A stretch of DNA of 64,000 bases from Arachis hypogaea (lineage: Eukaryota; Streptophyta; Magnoliopsida; Fabales; Fabaceae), in NCBI RefSeq assembly GCF_003086295.3, contig NC_092042.1:40533419-40597418 (forward strand), in the 5' to 3' direction. The position numbers were made by a program, and so were the translations under genes. This document shows, in pieces, positions 11,057 to 22,542 of the stretch (position 1 is the first letter of the stretch; the number at the start of each line of letters is the position of its first letter). Below the pieces are notes generated by a model. The model was not told the DNA's origin. It did no database searches and worked only from the letters and a program-made list of their open reading frames with translations.

Positions 11057-11612
11057 GATCTTAGTGGGTATTGGTTTAGTGATCACGGATAAACACACCA
11101 AACTTAGAGGTTTGTTGTCCTCAATCAAAAGAAAGGAAAGGAGAGGGATAGAAGGAGAACCAATTTTGAATTGTGGAGGAGAGGAGGGGGGCCGAACGTG
11201 GATTTAAAGGAGAGGGGGTGGGTTTTTGAAAATTTTGAAAAAGATAAGATAGAAGATATGATTTGTAAGAGATAAGTGTGATAGGAAAAAGATGTAATTT
11301 AAAATTGAAAAATTATGAAAGATATTTGAAAAAGATCAATCTGAATTTTGAAAAGAAGATATGATGAGTTTAAAAAAAGATTTGAGAAGAATTTAAAAAG
11401 ATTTGAAAGGAATTCAAAAACATAATTGAGTTTTGAAAAAGGTTTGAAAAGATTTTGAAGAAAAATTAAGAAACAAGTTTAGGATTAAAAACTTTTGGAA
11501 TTGAAGTTGAAAGATGAGAGTTTGTAACATGTTTATGCAAGAAATCATGAATTGAAACAAGAAAAATGGAAAAAATTTTGAAGTGAAAAACAAATTTACC
11601 TCCTCCCCACAA
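11057..11612 (-). other. Second leader upstream of the B env-position ORF
   Basis: No gene. AT-rich leader. A weakened hairpin (TTG-AGGA-CAA) with CTCTAAGTTTGGTGTG stands at about 11090-11130, just upstream of the ORF start. Confidence 0.65.
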
Positions 11613-11883
11613 TCCTGGCGGTAAACGCCCAAACACTGCATGTGTTGGGTGTTTAACGCCCATTTGTTGCTTCTCCTGGGTGTTTAACGCCCAGCTGTAG
11701 CATCTGGCTGGCGTTAAACGCTAGAAAATCCTTTATCACTCGTTTTTCTGAACACCCAGGATGTTGCAAATCTGGCGTTAAACGCCCAGAAGTTGCTTCT
11801 TTCTGGCATTTAACGCCCAGATGGCTATCTCTATTGGCCTTAAACACCCAGTAGATGCTCCTTTTGGGCGTTTAACGCCCATA
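11613..11883. repeat. Palindromic word array, element B
   Basis: Eight or so copies of GGCGTTTAACGCC-type words, the counterpart of 7081-7352 in A. Some copies are decayed (for example GGCCTTAAACACC). Confidence 0.88.
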
Positions 11884-12045
11884 ACAGCTCTTAGTGGCTT
11901 TTTCCTACCAGTAAGCTTCTTTTTGCTGTTTTATCCTCTGAATCCTTCTGTAACTCTGTGAACTCATGCAATTGCTATTTTACCTTGAATATAATTAGTA
12001 TGAACCTGTAAAATTCAATTAATTAACAAATAAGCTTTGTTAATG

Positions 12046-12063
12046 GCTGGGTTGCCTCCCAGC
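12046..12063 (-). other. Conserved post-pol stem-loop, element B
   Basis: On the minus strand GCTGGG-AGGCAA-CCCAGC, preceded by AAGAAGCGCTT, 41 nt after the pol stop at 12105-12107. Same stem as A. Confidence 0.8.
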
Positions 12064-12104
12064 AAGCGCTTCTTTATTGTCTTTAGCTGGACTATTACTG
12101 AACT

Positions 12105-15100
12105 TTAATCAAGTCTTAGTTTTGAGCATTCTTGCTCAAAATTGCTTTCAAGATAATGTTTGACTCTCTGTCCATTAACAATGAACTTTTTGTTAGAATC
12201 ATTATCCTGAAGCTCTACGTATCCATATGGTGACACACTTGCAATCACATATAGACCTCTCCACCGGATTTCAATTTCCCGGGGAATAATCTGAGCCTAG
12301 AACTAAACAGCAGAACTTTCTGCCCTGGCTCAAAGACTCTGGATGACAGCTTCTTATCAAGCCATCTTTTTTCTTTCTCTTTGTAAATTTTTACATTTTT
12401 GAAAGCATTGAGTCTGAATTCCTCTAGTTCATTTAACTAGAGCAATCGTTTTTCTCCAGCTAACTTGGCATCAAGGTTTAGGAATCTGGTTGCCCAGTAG
12501 GCCTTATGTTCTAGTTCCACTGGCAAGTGACAGGCTTTTCCATTCACAAGATGGTATGGAGAGGTCCCTATAGGAGTCTTGAATGCTGTTCTGTATGCCT
12601 ATAGAGCATCATCCAAGCTTCTTGCCCAATCCCTTCTACAGTTAATCACAGTCCGTTCCAGGATTCTTTTAAGTTCTCTATTAGAGACTTCAGCTTGCCC
12701 ATTTGTCTATGGATGATATGGAGTTGCCACCCTGTGGCTGAGTCCATATCGAACCATAGCAGAGTAAAGCTGTTTTTTGCAGAAATGAGCGCCTCCATCA
12801 CTGATTAGTACTCTAGGGACACCAAATCTGCTGAAGATATATTTCTGGAGGAATTTCAGCACTGTCTTAGTATCATTAGTGGGTGTTGCAATAGCTTCTA
12901 CCCATTTGGATACATAATCCACTGCCACCAGAATATAAGTGTTTGAGTATGATGGTGGGAAACGCCCCATGAAGTCAATACCCCATACATCAAGTAACTC
13001 AATCTCCAAGATCCCTTGTTAAGGCATGGCATAACTATGAGGCAGATTGCCAGATCTTTGGCAACTATCATAATTAAGTACAAACTCTCGGGAGTCTTTA
13101 TGGAGAGTAGGCCATTAGAAGCCACAATGGAGAACTCTTGTGGATGTTCGCTCACTTCCAAAATGTCCTCCATATTTTGATCCATAGGAATGCCATAGGA
13201 TCTTCTGTGCTTCTTCTTTAGGCACATATCTATGGATTACGCCGTCCGCACATCTCTTGAAGAGATATGGTTCATCCCAAAGATAGTACTTTGCATTTGT
13301 GATCAATTTCTTTGATTGCTGCTTACTATACTCTTTGGGTATGAATCTCACAGCCTTGTAGTTTGCAATGTCTGCAAACCATGGTACTTCCTGGATGGCA
13401 AAGAGTTGCTCATCCGGAAAGTTTTCAGAGATCTCAGTAAGAGGGAGGGAGGCCCCTTCTACTGGTTCTAGCAGGTGATCTGCTACTTGGTTCTCTGACC
13501 CTTTTCTGTCTCTTATTTCTATATCAAACTCTTGCAGAAGCAACACCCATCTTATGAGTCTGGGTTTTGAATCCTACTTTGTGAGTAGATATTTAAGAGC
13601 AGCATGGTCAGTGTACACAATCACTTTTGATCCTACTAAATAAGATTTGAACTTGTCAATGGCGTAAACCACTAAAATTAACTATTTTTCTATGGTTGTG
13701 TAGTTCTTCTGTGCGTCATTTAAAACACGACTGGCATAATAAATGACGTGCAGAAGCTTGTCATGCCTTTGTCCCAACACTGCACCAATGGCATGGTCAC
13801 TAGCATCACACATTTGTTCAAATGGTAATGTCCAGTCTAGTGCAGAGATGGCTGGTGCTGTGACCAGCTTAACTTTCAGAGTCTCAAACGCCTGCAGACA
13901 CTCCTTATCAAAGATAAATGGTGTGTCAGCAGCTAGCAGATTACTCAGAGGTTTGGCAATTTTTGAAAAATAATTTATAAACCTCCTATAGAATCCTGCA
14001 TGCCCCAAAAAGCTTCTGATTGCCTTAACATTGGCAGGTGGTGGTAATTTTTCAATTACCTCTACCTTAGCTTGATCCACATCTATTCCCTTGTTCGAAA
14101 TTTTGTGCCCAAGGACAATTCCTTCAGTCACCATAAAGTGACATTTTTTCCAGTTTAAAACTAGGTTAGTCTCTTGGAACCTCTTTATAACAAGTGCTAG
14201 ATGGTCAAGACAAGAGCTGAATGAGTCTCCAAATACTAAAAAGTCATCCATGAAGAATTCCAAAAATTTTTCCACCATATCAGAGAAAATAGAGAGCATA
14301 CACCTTTGAAAGGTTGCAGGTGCATTGCACAGACCAAATGGCATCCTTCTATATGCAAATACTCCTGATGGACATGTGAATGCTATTTTCTCTTGATCCT
14401 GGAGATCTACTGCAATTTGATTATAACTTGAATATCCATCCAGGAAGCAGTAGTATTCATGACCTGCTAGTCTTTCTAGCATCTGGTCTATGAATGGTAA
14501 AGGAAAATAGTCCTTTCTGGTAGCTGTATTGAGCCTTCTATAATTAATACACATACGCCACCCTATAACTGTTCTTGTAGGAACCAGTTCATTTTTTTCA
14601 TTATGAACCACTATCATGCCACCCTTCTTAGGGACGACTTGGACAAGGCTTACCCAGGGGCTATCAAAAATTGGATAAATAATCCCAGCCTCTAGTAATT
14701 TAGTGACCTCCTTCTGCACCACCTCCTTCATGGTTGGATTCAGCCGCCTCTGTGGTTGAACTACTGGCTTAGCGTCATCCTCCAATAGGATCTTGTGCAC
14801 GCATCTGGCTGGGCTAATGCCCTTAAGATCACTGATGGACCACCCAAGAGCTTTCTTGTGTGTCCTTAGCACTTGAATTAGTACTTCCTCTTCCTGTGGC
14901 TCTAAGGTAGAGCTTATGATTACAGGAAAGGTATCACCTTCTCCCAGAAATGTATATTTCAGGGATGGTGGTAATGGTTTGAGCTCGGGTTTGGGAGGTT
15001 TCTCCTTTTCCTGAGGGATTTTCAGAGGTTCTATTATTCTCTCTGGTTCCTCCAGATCAGGCTGAGCATCTTTAAAGATATCCTTTAGCTCTGATTCGAG

Positions 15101-15562
15101 ACTCTCAGTCATATTGACCTCTTTTACAAGAGAGTCAATAATATCAATGCTCATGAAGTTGTTTGGGGTGTCTGGATGCTGCATAGCTTTGACAACATTC
15201 AACTTAAACTCGTCCTCATTGACTCTCAGGGTTACTTCCCCTTTTTGGACGTCAATGAGAGTTCGTCCAATTACTAGGAAAGGTCTTCCTAGAATGAGAG
15301 TTGCACTCTTGTGCTCCTCCATTTCCAGCACCACAAAGTTAGTGGGAAAGGCAAATGGCCTAACCTTGACAATCATGTCTTCAATCACGCCTGATGGGTA
15401 TTTAATGGAGCCATCGGCAAGTTGGAGACATATTCGGGTTGGTTTGACTTCTTCAGTCAAACCAAGCTTTCTGATAGTAGATGCAGGTATTAGGTTGATA
15501 CTTGCCCCAAGATCACATAAAGCTTGCTTGGTACAAGTACCCTCTAATGTGCATGGTATCAT
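12105..15562 (-). pseudogene. pol: pol of element B, broken mainly by in-frame stops
   Basis: The longest open part, 15562 to 13682, holds protease (CDLGASINLIP near its start), complete RT (FMDD) and the start of RNase H ([15 protein letters not shown]). Stops follow at 13682 (codon after TTIEK) and about 13574, where the frame continues through the rest of RNase H. Integrase follows, with HHCC partly altered, catalytic GIDFMG and DGGAHF, and a stop at about 12707 just before [10 protein letters not shown]. The frame appears unchanged over most of pol, so decay is by point mutation. Long ORFs on the plus strand here (13743-13973, 15114-15635) are antisense shadows. Confidence 0.9.
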
Positions 15563-16564
15563 AAAGCTTCCGGGATCTTTAAGCTTTTCTGGTAAGCTTT
15601 TCAGAATGACTGCACTGCATTCTTCAGTGAGGTAAACTTTTCAGTTTCTCTCCAATCCTTCTTATGACTTATGATCTCTTTCATGAACTTAGCATAAGAG
15701 GGTATTTTCTCAAGTGCCTCTGCAAATGGAATCTTTATTTTAAGAATCCTGAGATAGTCTGCAAAGCGGGCAAATTGCTTATCCTGTTTTGCTTGGCAGA
15801 ATTTCTGAGGATAAGGCATTTTGGCTTTGTATTCCTCAACCTTAGTTGCTGCAGGTTTATTGCCTACAGATGTGGGTTGAGAAGCCTTTTTAGAGGGGTT
15901 GCAATCAGCATTTGTATATGTCTGATCCCCCACTGGCGTTTGAATGCCAGGGGTGGAAGCTGGAGTGGTGTTAGACGCCAACTCCTTACCTGTTCTGGCG
16001 TCTGAACGCCAGAACTGATCTTCCTTTGGGCGTTAAATGCCAACTCCTTGCCTGTTTCTGGCATTTGAACGCCAGAACTGAGCATGGGTTGGGTGTTTAA
16101 CGCCAACTCTCCATCCTTTTCTAGCGTTTGAGCTCCAGAATTATTCCTATCTGGGCTCTTTCTATTCTCAGAGGGATTTTGGGTAGCAGTTTGTTCATTT
16201 CTTGGCTTCCTACTACTTTTGAAGTGAGGTATTTAATGTCTTCCCACTTTTTAATTAAACTGCTTGGCATTCTTCTGTTATTTGTTTTGATAACTACTAT
16301 TCTGTTTGCTTCAACTGCACTTGCATATTTATATTAGCCAGTCTTGTATCTTGCAATATATCCTTGAATTTGGCTAGCTATTTTGTTAGAAAATTTAATT
16401 CCTGATTGAATTCAGTAACTTGTTCTGCAGGACTGAGTTCAGCAGTTACTGTTTTAGCCTCTTCTTTCATGGAAGGTTCACTGCTTAGGTACAGATGCTG
16501 ATTTCTGGAAACTGTATTAATGAGCTCCTGAGCTTCTTCAATTGTCTTTCTCATATGGATAGAT
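15563..16564 (-). pseudogene. gag: C-terminal gag of element B (downstream of the D insertion)
   Basis: Continues the gag reading from 28887-29465 once element D is removed. It covers the end of the gag core (SIHMRKTIEEAQELI), a coiled, Gln-rich stretch, the palindrome-encoded linker (15930-16140) and the conserved AKMPYPQKFCQAKQ to LSHKKDW block before protease. A frameshift near 15605 separates it from pol, and another lies near 15900. Confidence 0.82.
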
Positions 16565-16569
16565 CCACC
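16565..16569. repeat. Target-site duplication CCACC, left side of element D
   Basis: CCACC before TGATGGG is repeated at 28882-28886 after TTTATCA. The uninterrupted sequence (GATCCACCAGCTGAG) is seen in element C at about 48896-48911. Confidence 0.93.
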
Positions 16570-17529
16570 TGATGGGAAGCAGAAGCTGGTGGATTAAAAA
16601 TTATTAAAATGATTATGTTGCAAGTATAGTTCTTAATTCACCAAAAATCTGCCTATCAATTTAGAAATACGTCATAAAGAGTTTAAATTAAAATTACTGG
16701 GAGTTTTAAGTCCCAGGTCGTCTCCCAACGAGTTGCAGAGAAGTGTCCTATCTTATTAATCAGATGTTCAAGAAGTTGAGTTGAGTAAATTGGGATTTAA
16801 ATTGAGGGAAATTAAATAATATGAATAAAAGCCTTGACTGGGAATTGATTGGTTGGGATCTCTATCATTGATGGAGTGATTTTTAAGATTAATTTATAAT
16901 TAATGGTTGCTCTGTTTGGTTATCCTTTACAAGGTAAGGGAAAGTCAAACAAGTTGAATTACTGGATCTGTTCACAAGTTACAACCCACTTAGTTCAAAG
17001 GGATTGGCGTCGGTGACAAGATGGTAATTCAACAGTTAACCCAATTACAAATTTTCTTTCAATCCTTCCAACTCAAGAGTTCCTTTTTAATCAATTCCCC
17101 GTCAAGTAATGAAACTACTCACGCATTGTAAATAATAAATCCATAAAACATGAAAGGGAATAAAAAAAAGACATAGTTATTGAAATTGAAATTGAATGAA
17201 AAAGAAATAATCCTTGCATTAAATAATCATAAAAGTATCTGAATGACAAAATTGAACAAAAACAAGGAACATGGAAGAATAGAACCAAGTTAAGAAGACA
17301 AACTAGAGTGATGAAGTCTTGATGAGGAAATAACTCTTCTCAATGTTCCAATGCTAAGATTAATTAAAGATTAAAATTAAAAACTAGAGAGAAAAAAACC
17401 TAAGAGAGAAAACTAGATCTCCCAAAACTACTGAATGAATGTCCGTTGTTTCTGCATATTCTCTGACTCTAGTCTGCTGTTCCGAGCCGAAAATTGGGCC
17501 AAAATAAGGTCCAAAATCACCCCCAGCGA

Positions 17530-17735
17530 ATTCTGCAGATCGCACATGTCACGCGATCGCGTCATCCATGCGGACACGTCGCTTGCGCTTTTTCCTCGCC
17601 ACGTGTTCGCGTCGTCCACGCTACCGCGTCGCTTGCGCTTTCCAATCCGCGCGGCCGCGTAAGCCATGCGGCCACGTCACTGCGATTTGCGCTCCTTCGC
17701 GCGGTCGCGTGAGCCATGCGACCGCGTTACTTCTC
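17530..17735. repeat. GC-rich palindromic array in the family-2 LTR
   Basis: Words such as CGCGATCGCG, GCGCGGCCGCGT and GCGACCGCGT alternate with GCTTGCGCTTT-type spacers. GC content is far above the surrounding LTR. The same array is at 28395-28585 in the other LTR of D, and a shorter relative is at 54520-54600. Confidence 0.88.
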
Positions 17736-17842
17736 GCTGGTTATCTCCTCAAACTCTTGTGTTCCGTCAATTTTTGCTATCTTCTTTTCCAATCTCCAAC
17801 TCATTCATGCCCTATAAATCCTGAAACACTTGACACAAAGAT

Positions 17843-17847
17843 CACGG
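17843..17847. repeat. Target-site duplication CACGG, left side of element E
   Basis: CACGG stands just before TGATGAGC and again at 24301-24305, after which the D LTR resumes (CATCGAATGG). Both joins match the uninterrupted LTR at about 28693-28710. Confidence 0.95.
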
Positions 17848-18381
17848 TGATGAGCGGATATTTTATACACGTTTTGGCATTGTTTTCAGGTAGTTTTTAG
17901 TAAGTTCAAGTTACTTTTAAGGATGTTTTCATTAGTTTTTATGTTAAATTCACATTTCTGGACTTTACTATGAGTTTGTGTGTTTTTCTGTGATTTCAGG
18001 TAATTTCTGGCTGAAATTGAGGGACTTGAACAAAACTCTGAAAAAGGCTGACAAAAGGACTGCTGATGCTGTTGGAATCTAACCTCCCTGCACTCAAAAT
18101 GGATTTTCCAGCAATATATAATAGTCCATACTTTATTCGGGAATTGATGACGTAAAATGGCGCTCAACGCCAAGTACATGCTGCTGTCTGGAGTTAAACG
18201 CCAGAAACACGTCACAACCCAGAGTTGAACGCCCAAAACACGTTATAACTTGGTGTTCAACTCCAAGAGAAGCCTCAGCTCGTGGATAGATCAAGCTTAG
18301 CCCAAACATACACCAAGTGGGCCCCAGAAGTGAATTTATGCATCAATTACTTACTCATTTAAACCCTAGTAGCTAGTCTAG

Positions 18382-18389
18382 TATATATA
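18382..18389 (+). promoter_or_regulatory. Candidate TATA box in the E 5' LTR
   Basis: TATATATA in the context CTAGTATATATAGGAC, repeated in the 3' LTR at 23142-23149. It is the best TATA-like word in the LTR and lies at a plausible U3/R position. No transcription start can be read from sequence. Confidence 0.45.
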
Positions 18390-18810
18390 GGACATTTAAC
18401 TATTGTATTAGACATCTTTTGATCACTTTAGATCTGAGGAACATCTGGGGGCGCATAGTCCTTAGACTATGGGGGCTGGCCATTCGGCCATGCCTGAACC
18501 TTTCACTTATGTATTTTCAATGGTGGAGTTTCTACACACCATAGATTAAATGTGTGGAGCTCTGCTGTACCTCAAGTTTCAATACAATTATTATTACTTT
18601 CTATTCAATTCTCTTTTATTCTTATTCCAAGATATACGTTGCACAACACTTTGATGAATGTGATGATCCGTGACACTCATCATCATTCTCACCTATGAAC
18701 GTGCGTGACTGACAACCACTTCCGTTCTACTCTAGGCCGGGCGCATATCTCTTAGATTCCCCAACAGAATCTTCGTGGTATAAGCTAGATAGATGGCGGC
18801 ATTCATGGGG

Positions 18811-18907
18811 ATCCGGAAAGTCTAACCTTGTCTGTGGTATTCCAAGTAGGATCCCGAGAATCCGGAAAGTCTAACCTTGTCTGTGGTATTCCGAGTAGGA
18901 TTCCGGT
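18811..18907 (+). repeat. 49-bp tandem duplication in the E LTR
   Basis: Two copies of a unit starting ATCCGGAAAGTCTAACC. The same duplication is in the 3' LTR at about 23571-23667 but not in the LTRs of A, C, G or H, so it predates the last transposition of E. Confidence 0.85.
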
Positions 18908-19006
18908 ATTGAATGATTGTGACGAGCTTCAAACTCCTGAAGGCTGGGTGTGATGACAAATGCAAAAGAATCAATGGATTCTACTCCAACCTGATTGAGA
19001 ACCGAT

Positions 19007-19171
19007 AGATGATTAGCCGTGCTGTGACAGAGCATTTAGACCATTTTCACTGAGAGGATGGGATGTAGCCATCAACAAGGGTGATGCCTCCAGATGATTA
19101 GCCGTGCAGTGAAAGCGCATAGGACCATTTTCCCGAGAGGATTAAAAGTAGCCATTGATAATGGTGATGCC
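19007..19171 (+). repeat. 85-bp tandem duplication in the E LTR
   Basis: Two diverged copies of a unit starting AGATGATTAGCCGTG and ending in GGTGATGCC. Also present in the 3' LTR (about 23767-23931). Confidence 0.8.
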
Positions 19172-19544
19172 CTACATACAGCTTGCCATGGAAAGGAGTA
19201 GGAAGGATTGGATGAATGTAATAAAAAAGTAGAGATTCGAGAGGAGCACAGCATCTCCATACGCCTATCTGAAGTTCCCACTATTGATTTACATAAGTAT
19301 TTCTATCCCTTTTTATTTTCTATTTATTATTAATTTTCAAAAACCTTAACCATTTAATCTGCCTAAATGAGATTTACAAGGTGACCATAGCTTGCTTCAT
19401 ACCAACAATCTCTGTGGGATCGACCCTTACTCACGTAAGGTTACTTGGATGACCCAGTACACTTGCTGGTTAAGTTGAACGGAGTTGTGAGCTTCTCTAA
19501 CAGTGCCTGGAACTCTTGAATCACAATTTCGTCCACCAAGTTTT

Positions 19545-19562
19545 TGGCGCCGTTGCCGGGGA
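19545..19562 (+). other. Primer-binding site of element E
   Basis: TGGCGCCGTTGCCGGGGA, 6 nt after the LTR end. Identical to A, G and C. Confidence 0.93.
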
Positions 19563-21147
19563 TTGTTGAGTTTGAACAACTGACGGTTCATCTTGTTGCT
19601 CAGATTAGGTAATTTTCTTTTCAAAAAGTTTTCAAAAAAATATTTCAAAATTTTTTTTATTTATTTTTCATTTTTCTAATAATGTTTTTCGAAAAAATTA
19701 ATAAAAATACAAAAAAAATTCATAAAATCATAAAAACCAAAAATATTTTGTGTTCTTGTTTGAGTCTTGAGTTAATTTTTAAGTTTGGTGTCAATTGCAT
19801 GCTTTAAAATTTTTTCTTGCATTTTTTTCGAAAAATTCATGCATTCATAGTGTTCTTCATGATCTTCAAGTTGTTCTTGGTAAGTCCTCTTGTTTGATCT
19901 TGATGTTTTCTTGTTTGGTGTATTTTCTTGTTTTTCATATGCATTTTTCCTTTGTTAGAGTCCATGCATTAATGATTTCTAGGTTTGGTGTCTTGCATGT
20001 TTTCTTTGCATCAAAAATTTTTCAAAATTATGTTCTTGATGTTCATCATGATCTTCAAAGTGTTCTTGATGTTCATCTTGACATTCATAGTGTTCTTGCA
20101 TTCATTAAGTGTTTTGATCCAAAATTTTCATGTTTTGGGTCATGTTTGTGTTTTTCTCTCTCATAATTAAAAATTCAAAAAATCAAAAAATATCTTTTCC
20201 TTATTTTTCTCATAATTTTTGAAAATTTGAGTTGACTTAGTCAAAAATTTTTAAAATTAGTTATTTCTTACAAGTCAAGTCAAATTTTCAAAATTTAAAA
20301 ATCTTATCTTTTCAAAATCTTTTTCAAAAATCATATCTTCTCCAATTTTTCCTCTTTTTCGAAAATTTCAAAAATCTTTTTTAAAATATTTTTCAAAATC
20401 TTTTTCTTATCTTTTACATCATATTTTCGAAAATTAGCTAACAAGTAATGTGATTGATTCAAAAATTTGAAGTTTGTTACTTTCTTGTTAAGAAAGGTTC
20501 AATCTTTAAATTCTAGAATTTTATCTTTTAGTTTCTTGTTAGTCAAGTAATTAATTTTAATTTTAAGATCAAATCTTTTTCAAAATATCTTTTTTATCTT
20601 TTTAATCATATCTTTTTAATCATATCTTTTTATCTTATCTTTTATATCATATCTTTTTCAAAATTTTATCTTTTTCAAAAAATTTGATTTCAAAATATCT
20701 TATCTAACTTCTTATCTTCTTATCTTTTCAAATTTGATTTTAATATCTTTTTCAACTAACTATTTAACTTTTTTTTTGTTTCTTATCTTTTTCAAAACCA
20801 ACTAACTACCTATCCCTCTCTAATTTTCGAAAATATCTCATCTCTTTTTCAAAAATTCTTTTTAATTGTTTTAAATTTTAATTTTAATTATATATTATCT
20901 TTAATTTTCGAAAATCACTAACCACTTTTTCAAAATTATTTTCGAAAATTTTCTATCTCTCCTCTTCTTCTATTTATTTATTTATTTACTAACACTTCTC
21001 TTCACTTCTCTTCATCTCAAATCACCACCTCTATCCTTACCCATTCTTCTTCACTCTTCTTCCCTTTCTTCTTCTACTAACATAAAGGAATCTCTATACT
21101 GTGACATAGAGGATTCCTCTTTCTTTTCTTGTTCTCTTCTTCCCTAT
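19563..21147 (+). other. Leader of element E
   Basis: No gene. Very AT-rich, with repeated ATATCTTTTT-like units at 20570-20770 and AAGTTTGGTG at about 19782 and 19981. A strong hairpin (GGAATC/GATTCC with flanking TCTAT/ATAGA pairs and a one-base bulge) is at 21088-21118, just before the ORF remnant. Confidence 0.75.
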
Positions 21148-21400
21148 ATGAGCAGGAACAAGGAAAAAGACAAAAGCTTCCACCTCTGAGTCATGGGAGA
21201 TGGAGAGATTCATCTCAAGGGTCCATAGCTCAGTAGAAGAGCATTTGACTGCACATCAAGAGAGCATGAGAAATTTCCTCTTCAAGAAATCCCTGAGATA
21301 CCTCAGGGGATACATGTTCCTCCACAAAATTATTGGAAGCAACTAAGGATAGGAACACCAAAATCACTAGGGATCATGCAACAGAAGCAAGGAAGAGACA
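21148..21400 (+). pseudogene. Env-position ORF remnant of element E with a tRNA-like insert
   Basis: The ATG at 21148 is followed by a stop at 21187-21189, but the next frame reads SESWEMERFISRVH, as in the intact ORF of element H (60021-61070). Directly after it comes a 44-nt tRNA-Cys-like piece, then sequence matching the far part of the H ORF (IPEIPQG...QNYW) in another frame. Most of the ORF, about 700 bp judged against H, is missing. The deletion joint therefore contains foreign sequence. Confidence 0.75.
21219..21262 (+). other. 5' fragment of tRNA-Cys(GCA), captured
   Basis: Matches the first 44 nt of plant tRNA-Cys as I remember it, with about 3 mismatches: acceptor 5' strand GGGTCCA, D arm (TAGCTCAGT...GAGC), and anticodon arm TTTGA-CTGCACA-TCAAG with anticodon GCA. 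The variable loop, T arm and 3' acceptor strand are absent, so it is not a functional tRNA gene. Confidence 0.8.
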
Positions 21401-22505
21401 TAAGGGAGCTCAAAAAGCACCATTGGACCTTCAAGAAGGCGCCACCCTCACTCAGGTGGACTCATTCCTTGTTCTTATTTTCTCTGATTTTTCGGTTTTT
21501 ATCCTTCATGTCTATCTATGTTTTGTGTCTCTACTTCATGATCATTAGTATGTAGTAACTATGTCTTAAAGCTATGAATAATTTCTATAAATCCTTCACC
21601 TCTCTTAAATAAAAAAAATGTTTTTAATTCAAAAGAACATGAAGTACATAAATTTCGAAAATTGTCCTTGAATTTAATTTAATTATATTGATGTGGTGAC
21701 AATACTTTTTGTTTTCTGAATGAATGCTTAAACAGTGCATATTTTTGATCTTGTTGTTTATGAATGTTAAAATTGTTGGCTCTTGAAAGAATGATGAACA
21801 AAGAGAAATGTTATTGATGATCTGAAAAATCATGAAATTGATTCTTGAAGCAAGAAAAAGCAGTGAAAAAGCAAAGGCTTGCGAAAAAAAAACTGGCGAA
21901 AAAAAAGCAAGCAGAAAAAGCCAATAGCCCTTAAAACCAAAAGGCAAGGGTAAAAAGGATCCAAGGCTTTGAGCATCAATGGATAGGAGGGCCCAAGGAA
22001 ATAAAATCCAGGCCTAAGCGGCTAAATCAAGCTGTCCCTAACCATGTGCTTGTGGCATTCAGGTCCAAGTGAAAAGCTTGAGACTGAGTGGTTAAAGTCG
22101 TGATCCAAAGCAAAAAGAGTGTGCTTAAGAGCTCTGGACACCTCTAACTGGGGACTCTAGCAATGCTGAGTCACAATCTGAAAAGGTTCACCCAGTCATA
22201 TGTCTGTGGCATTTATGTATCCGGTGGTAATACTGGAAAACAAAATGCTTAGGGCCACAACCAAGACTCATAAAAGTAGCTGTGTTCAAGAATCAACATA
22301 CTTAACTAGGAGAATCAATAACACTATCCGAAATTCTAAGTTCCTAGAGAAGCCAATCATTCTAAACTTCAAAGGAAAAAGTGAGATGCCAAAACTGTTC
22401 AGAAGCAAAAAGCTACAAGTCCCGCTCATCTAATTAGAATTAATATTCATTGATATTCTGGAATTTATAGTATATTCTCTTCTTTTTATCCTGATTGATT
22501 TTCAG
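21401..22505 (+). other. 3' region of element E
   Basis: No gene. It matches the 3' noncoding regions of A, B, C and H (for example the block from GGTGACAATACTTTTTG at about 21694). A purine-rich tract of GAAAAA-type repeats lies at about 21848-21920. Confidence 0.75.
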
Positions 22506-22542
22506 TTGCTTGGGGACAAGCAACAATTTAAGTTTGGTGTTG
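22506..22542 (+). other. 3' hairpin and plus-strand primer region of element E
   Basis: TTGCTTG-GGGA-CAAGCAA (22506-22523), then TTTAAGTTTGGTGTTG against the LTR start at 22543. Confidence 0.7.

Larger units (their letters stand above)
16570..17847 (-). repeat. 3' LTR of element D, first part
   Basis: Aligns to 27407 onward with few differences and breaks off at GATCACGG, where element E has inserted. It includes the GC-rich palindromic array at 17530-17735. ORFs in this GC-rich patch (17428-17900, both strands) come from repeat sequence, not genes. Confidence 0.93.
17848..19538 (+). repeat. 5' LTR of element E
   Basis: Starts TGATGAGCGGATA and ends TCCACCA. It lacks about 75 bp found in the 3' LTR (22794 onward), including one arm of the U3 hairpin. 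Palindromic words are at about 18160-18266 and the U5 hairpin at 19425-19440. Tandem duplications lie at 18811-18907 (period 49) and 19007-19171 (period 85). Confidence 0.94.

Noticed and set aside
15114..15635. 173-codon plus-strand ORF
   Set aside because: Exact antisense of the protease/RT coding of element B. The same antisense ORF appears over C (47451-47960) and G (51472-51942).
17428..17900. Overlapping ORFs of up to 110 codons on both strands
   Set aside because: They are produced by the GC-rich palindromic array in the D LTR, recur in the other LTR copy (28277-28631), and code for low-complexity Arg/Ala/His/Thr peptides.
21219..21262. A functional tRNA-Cys gene
   Set aside because: Only the first 44 nt match. 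T arm and 3' acceptor strand are missing, so it cannot fold as a tRNA.
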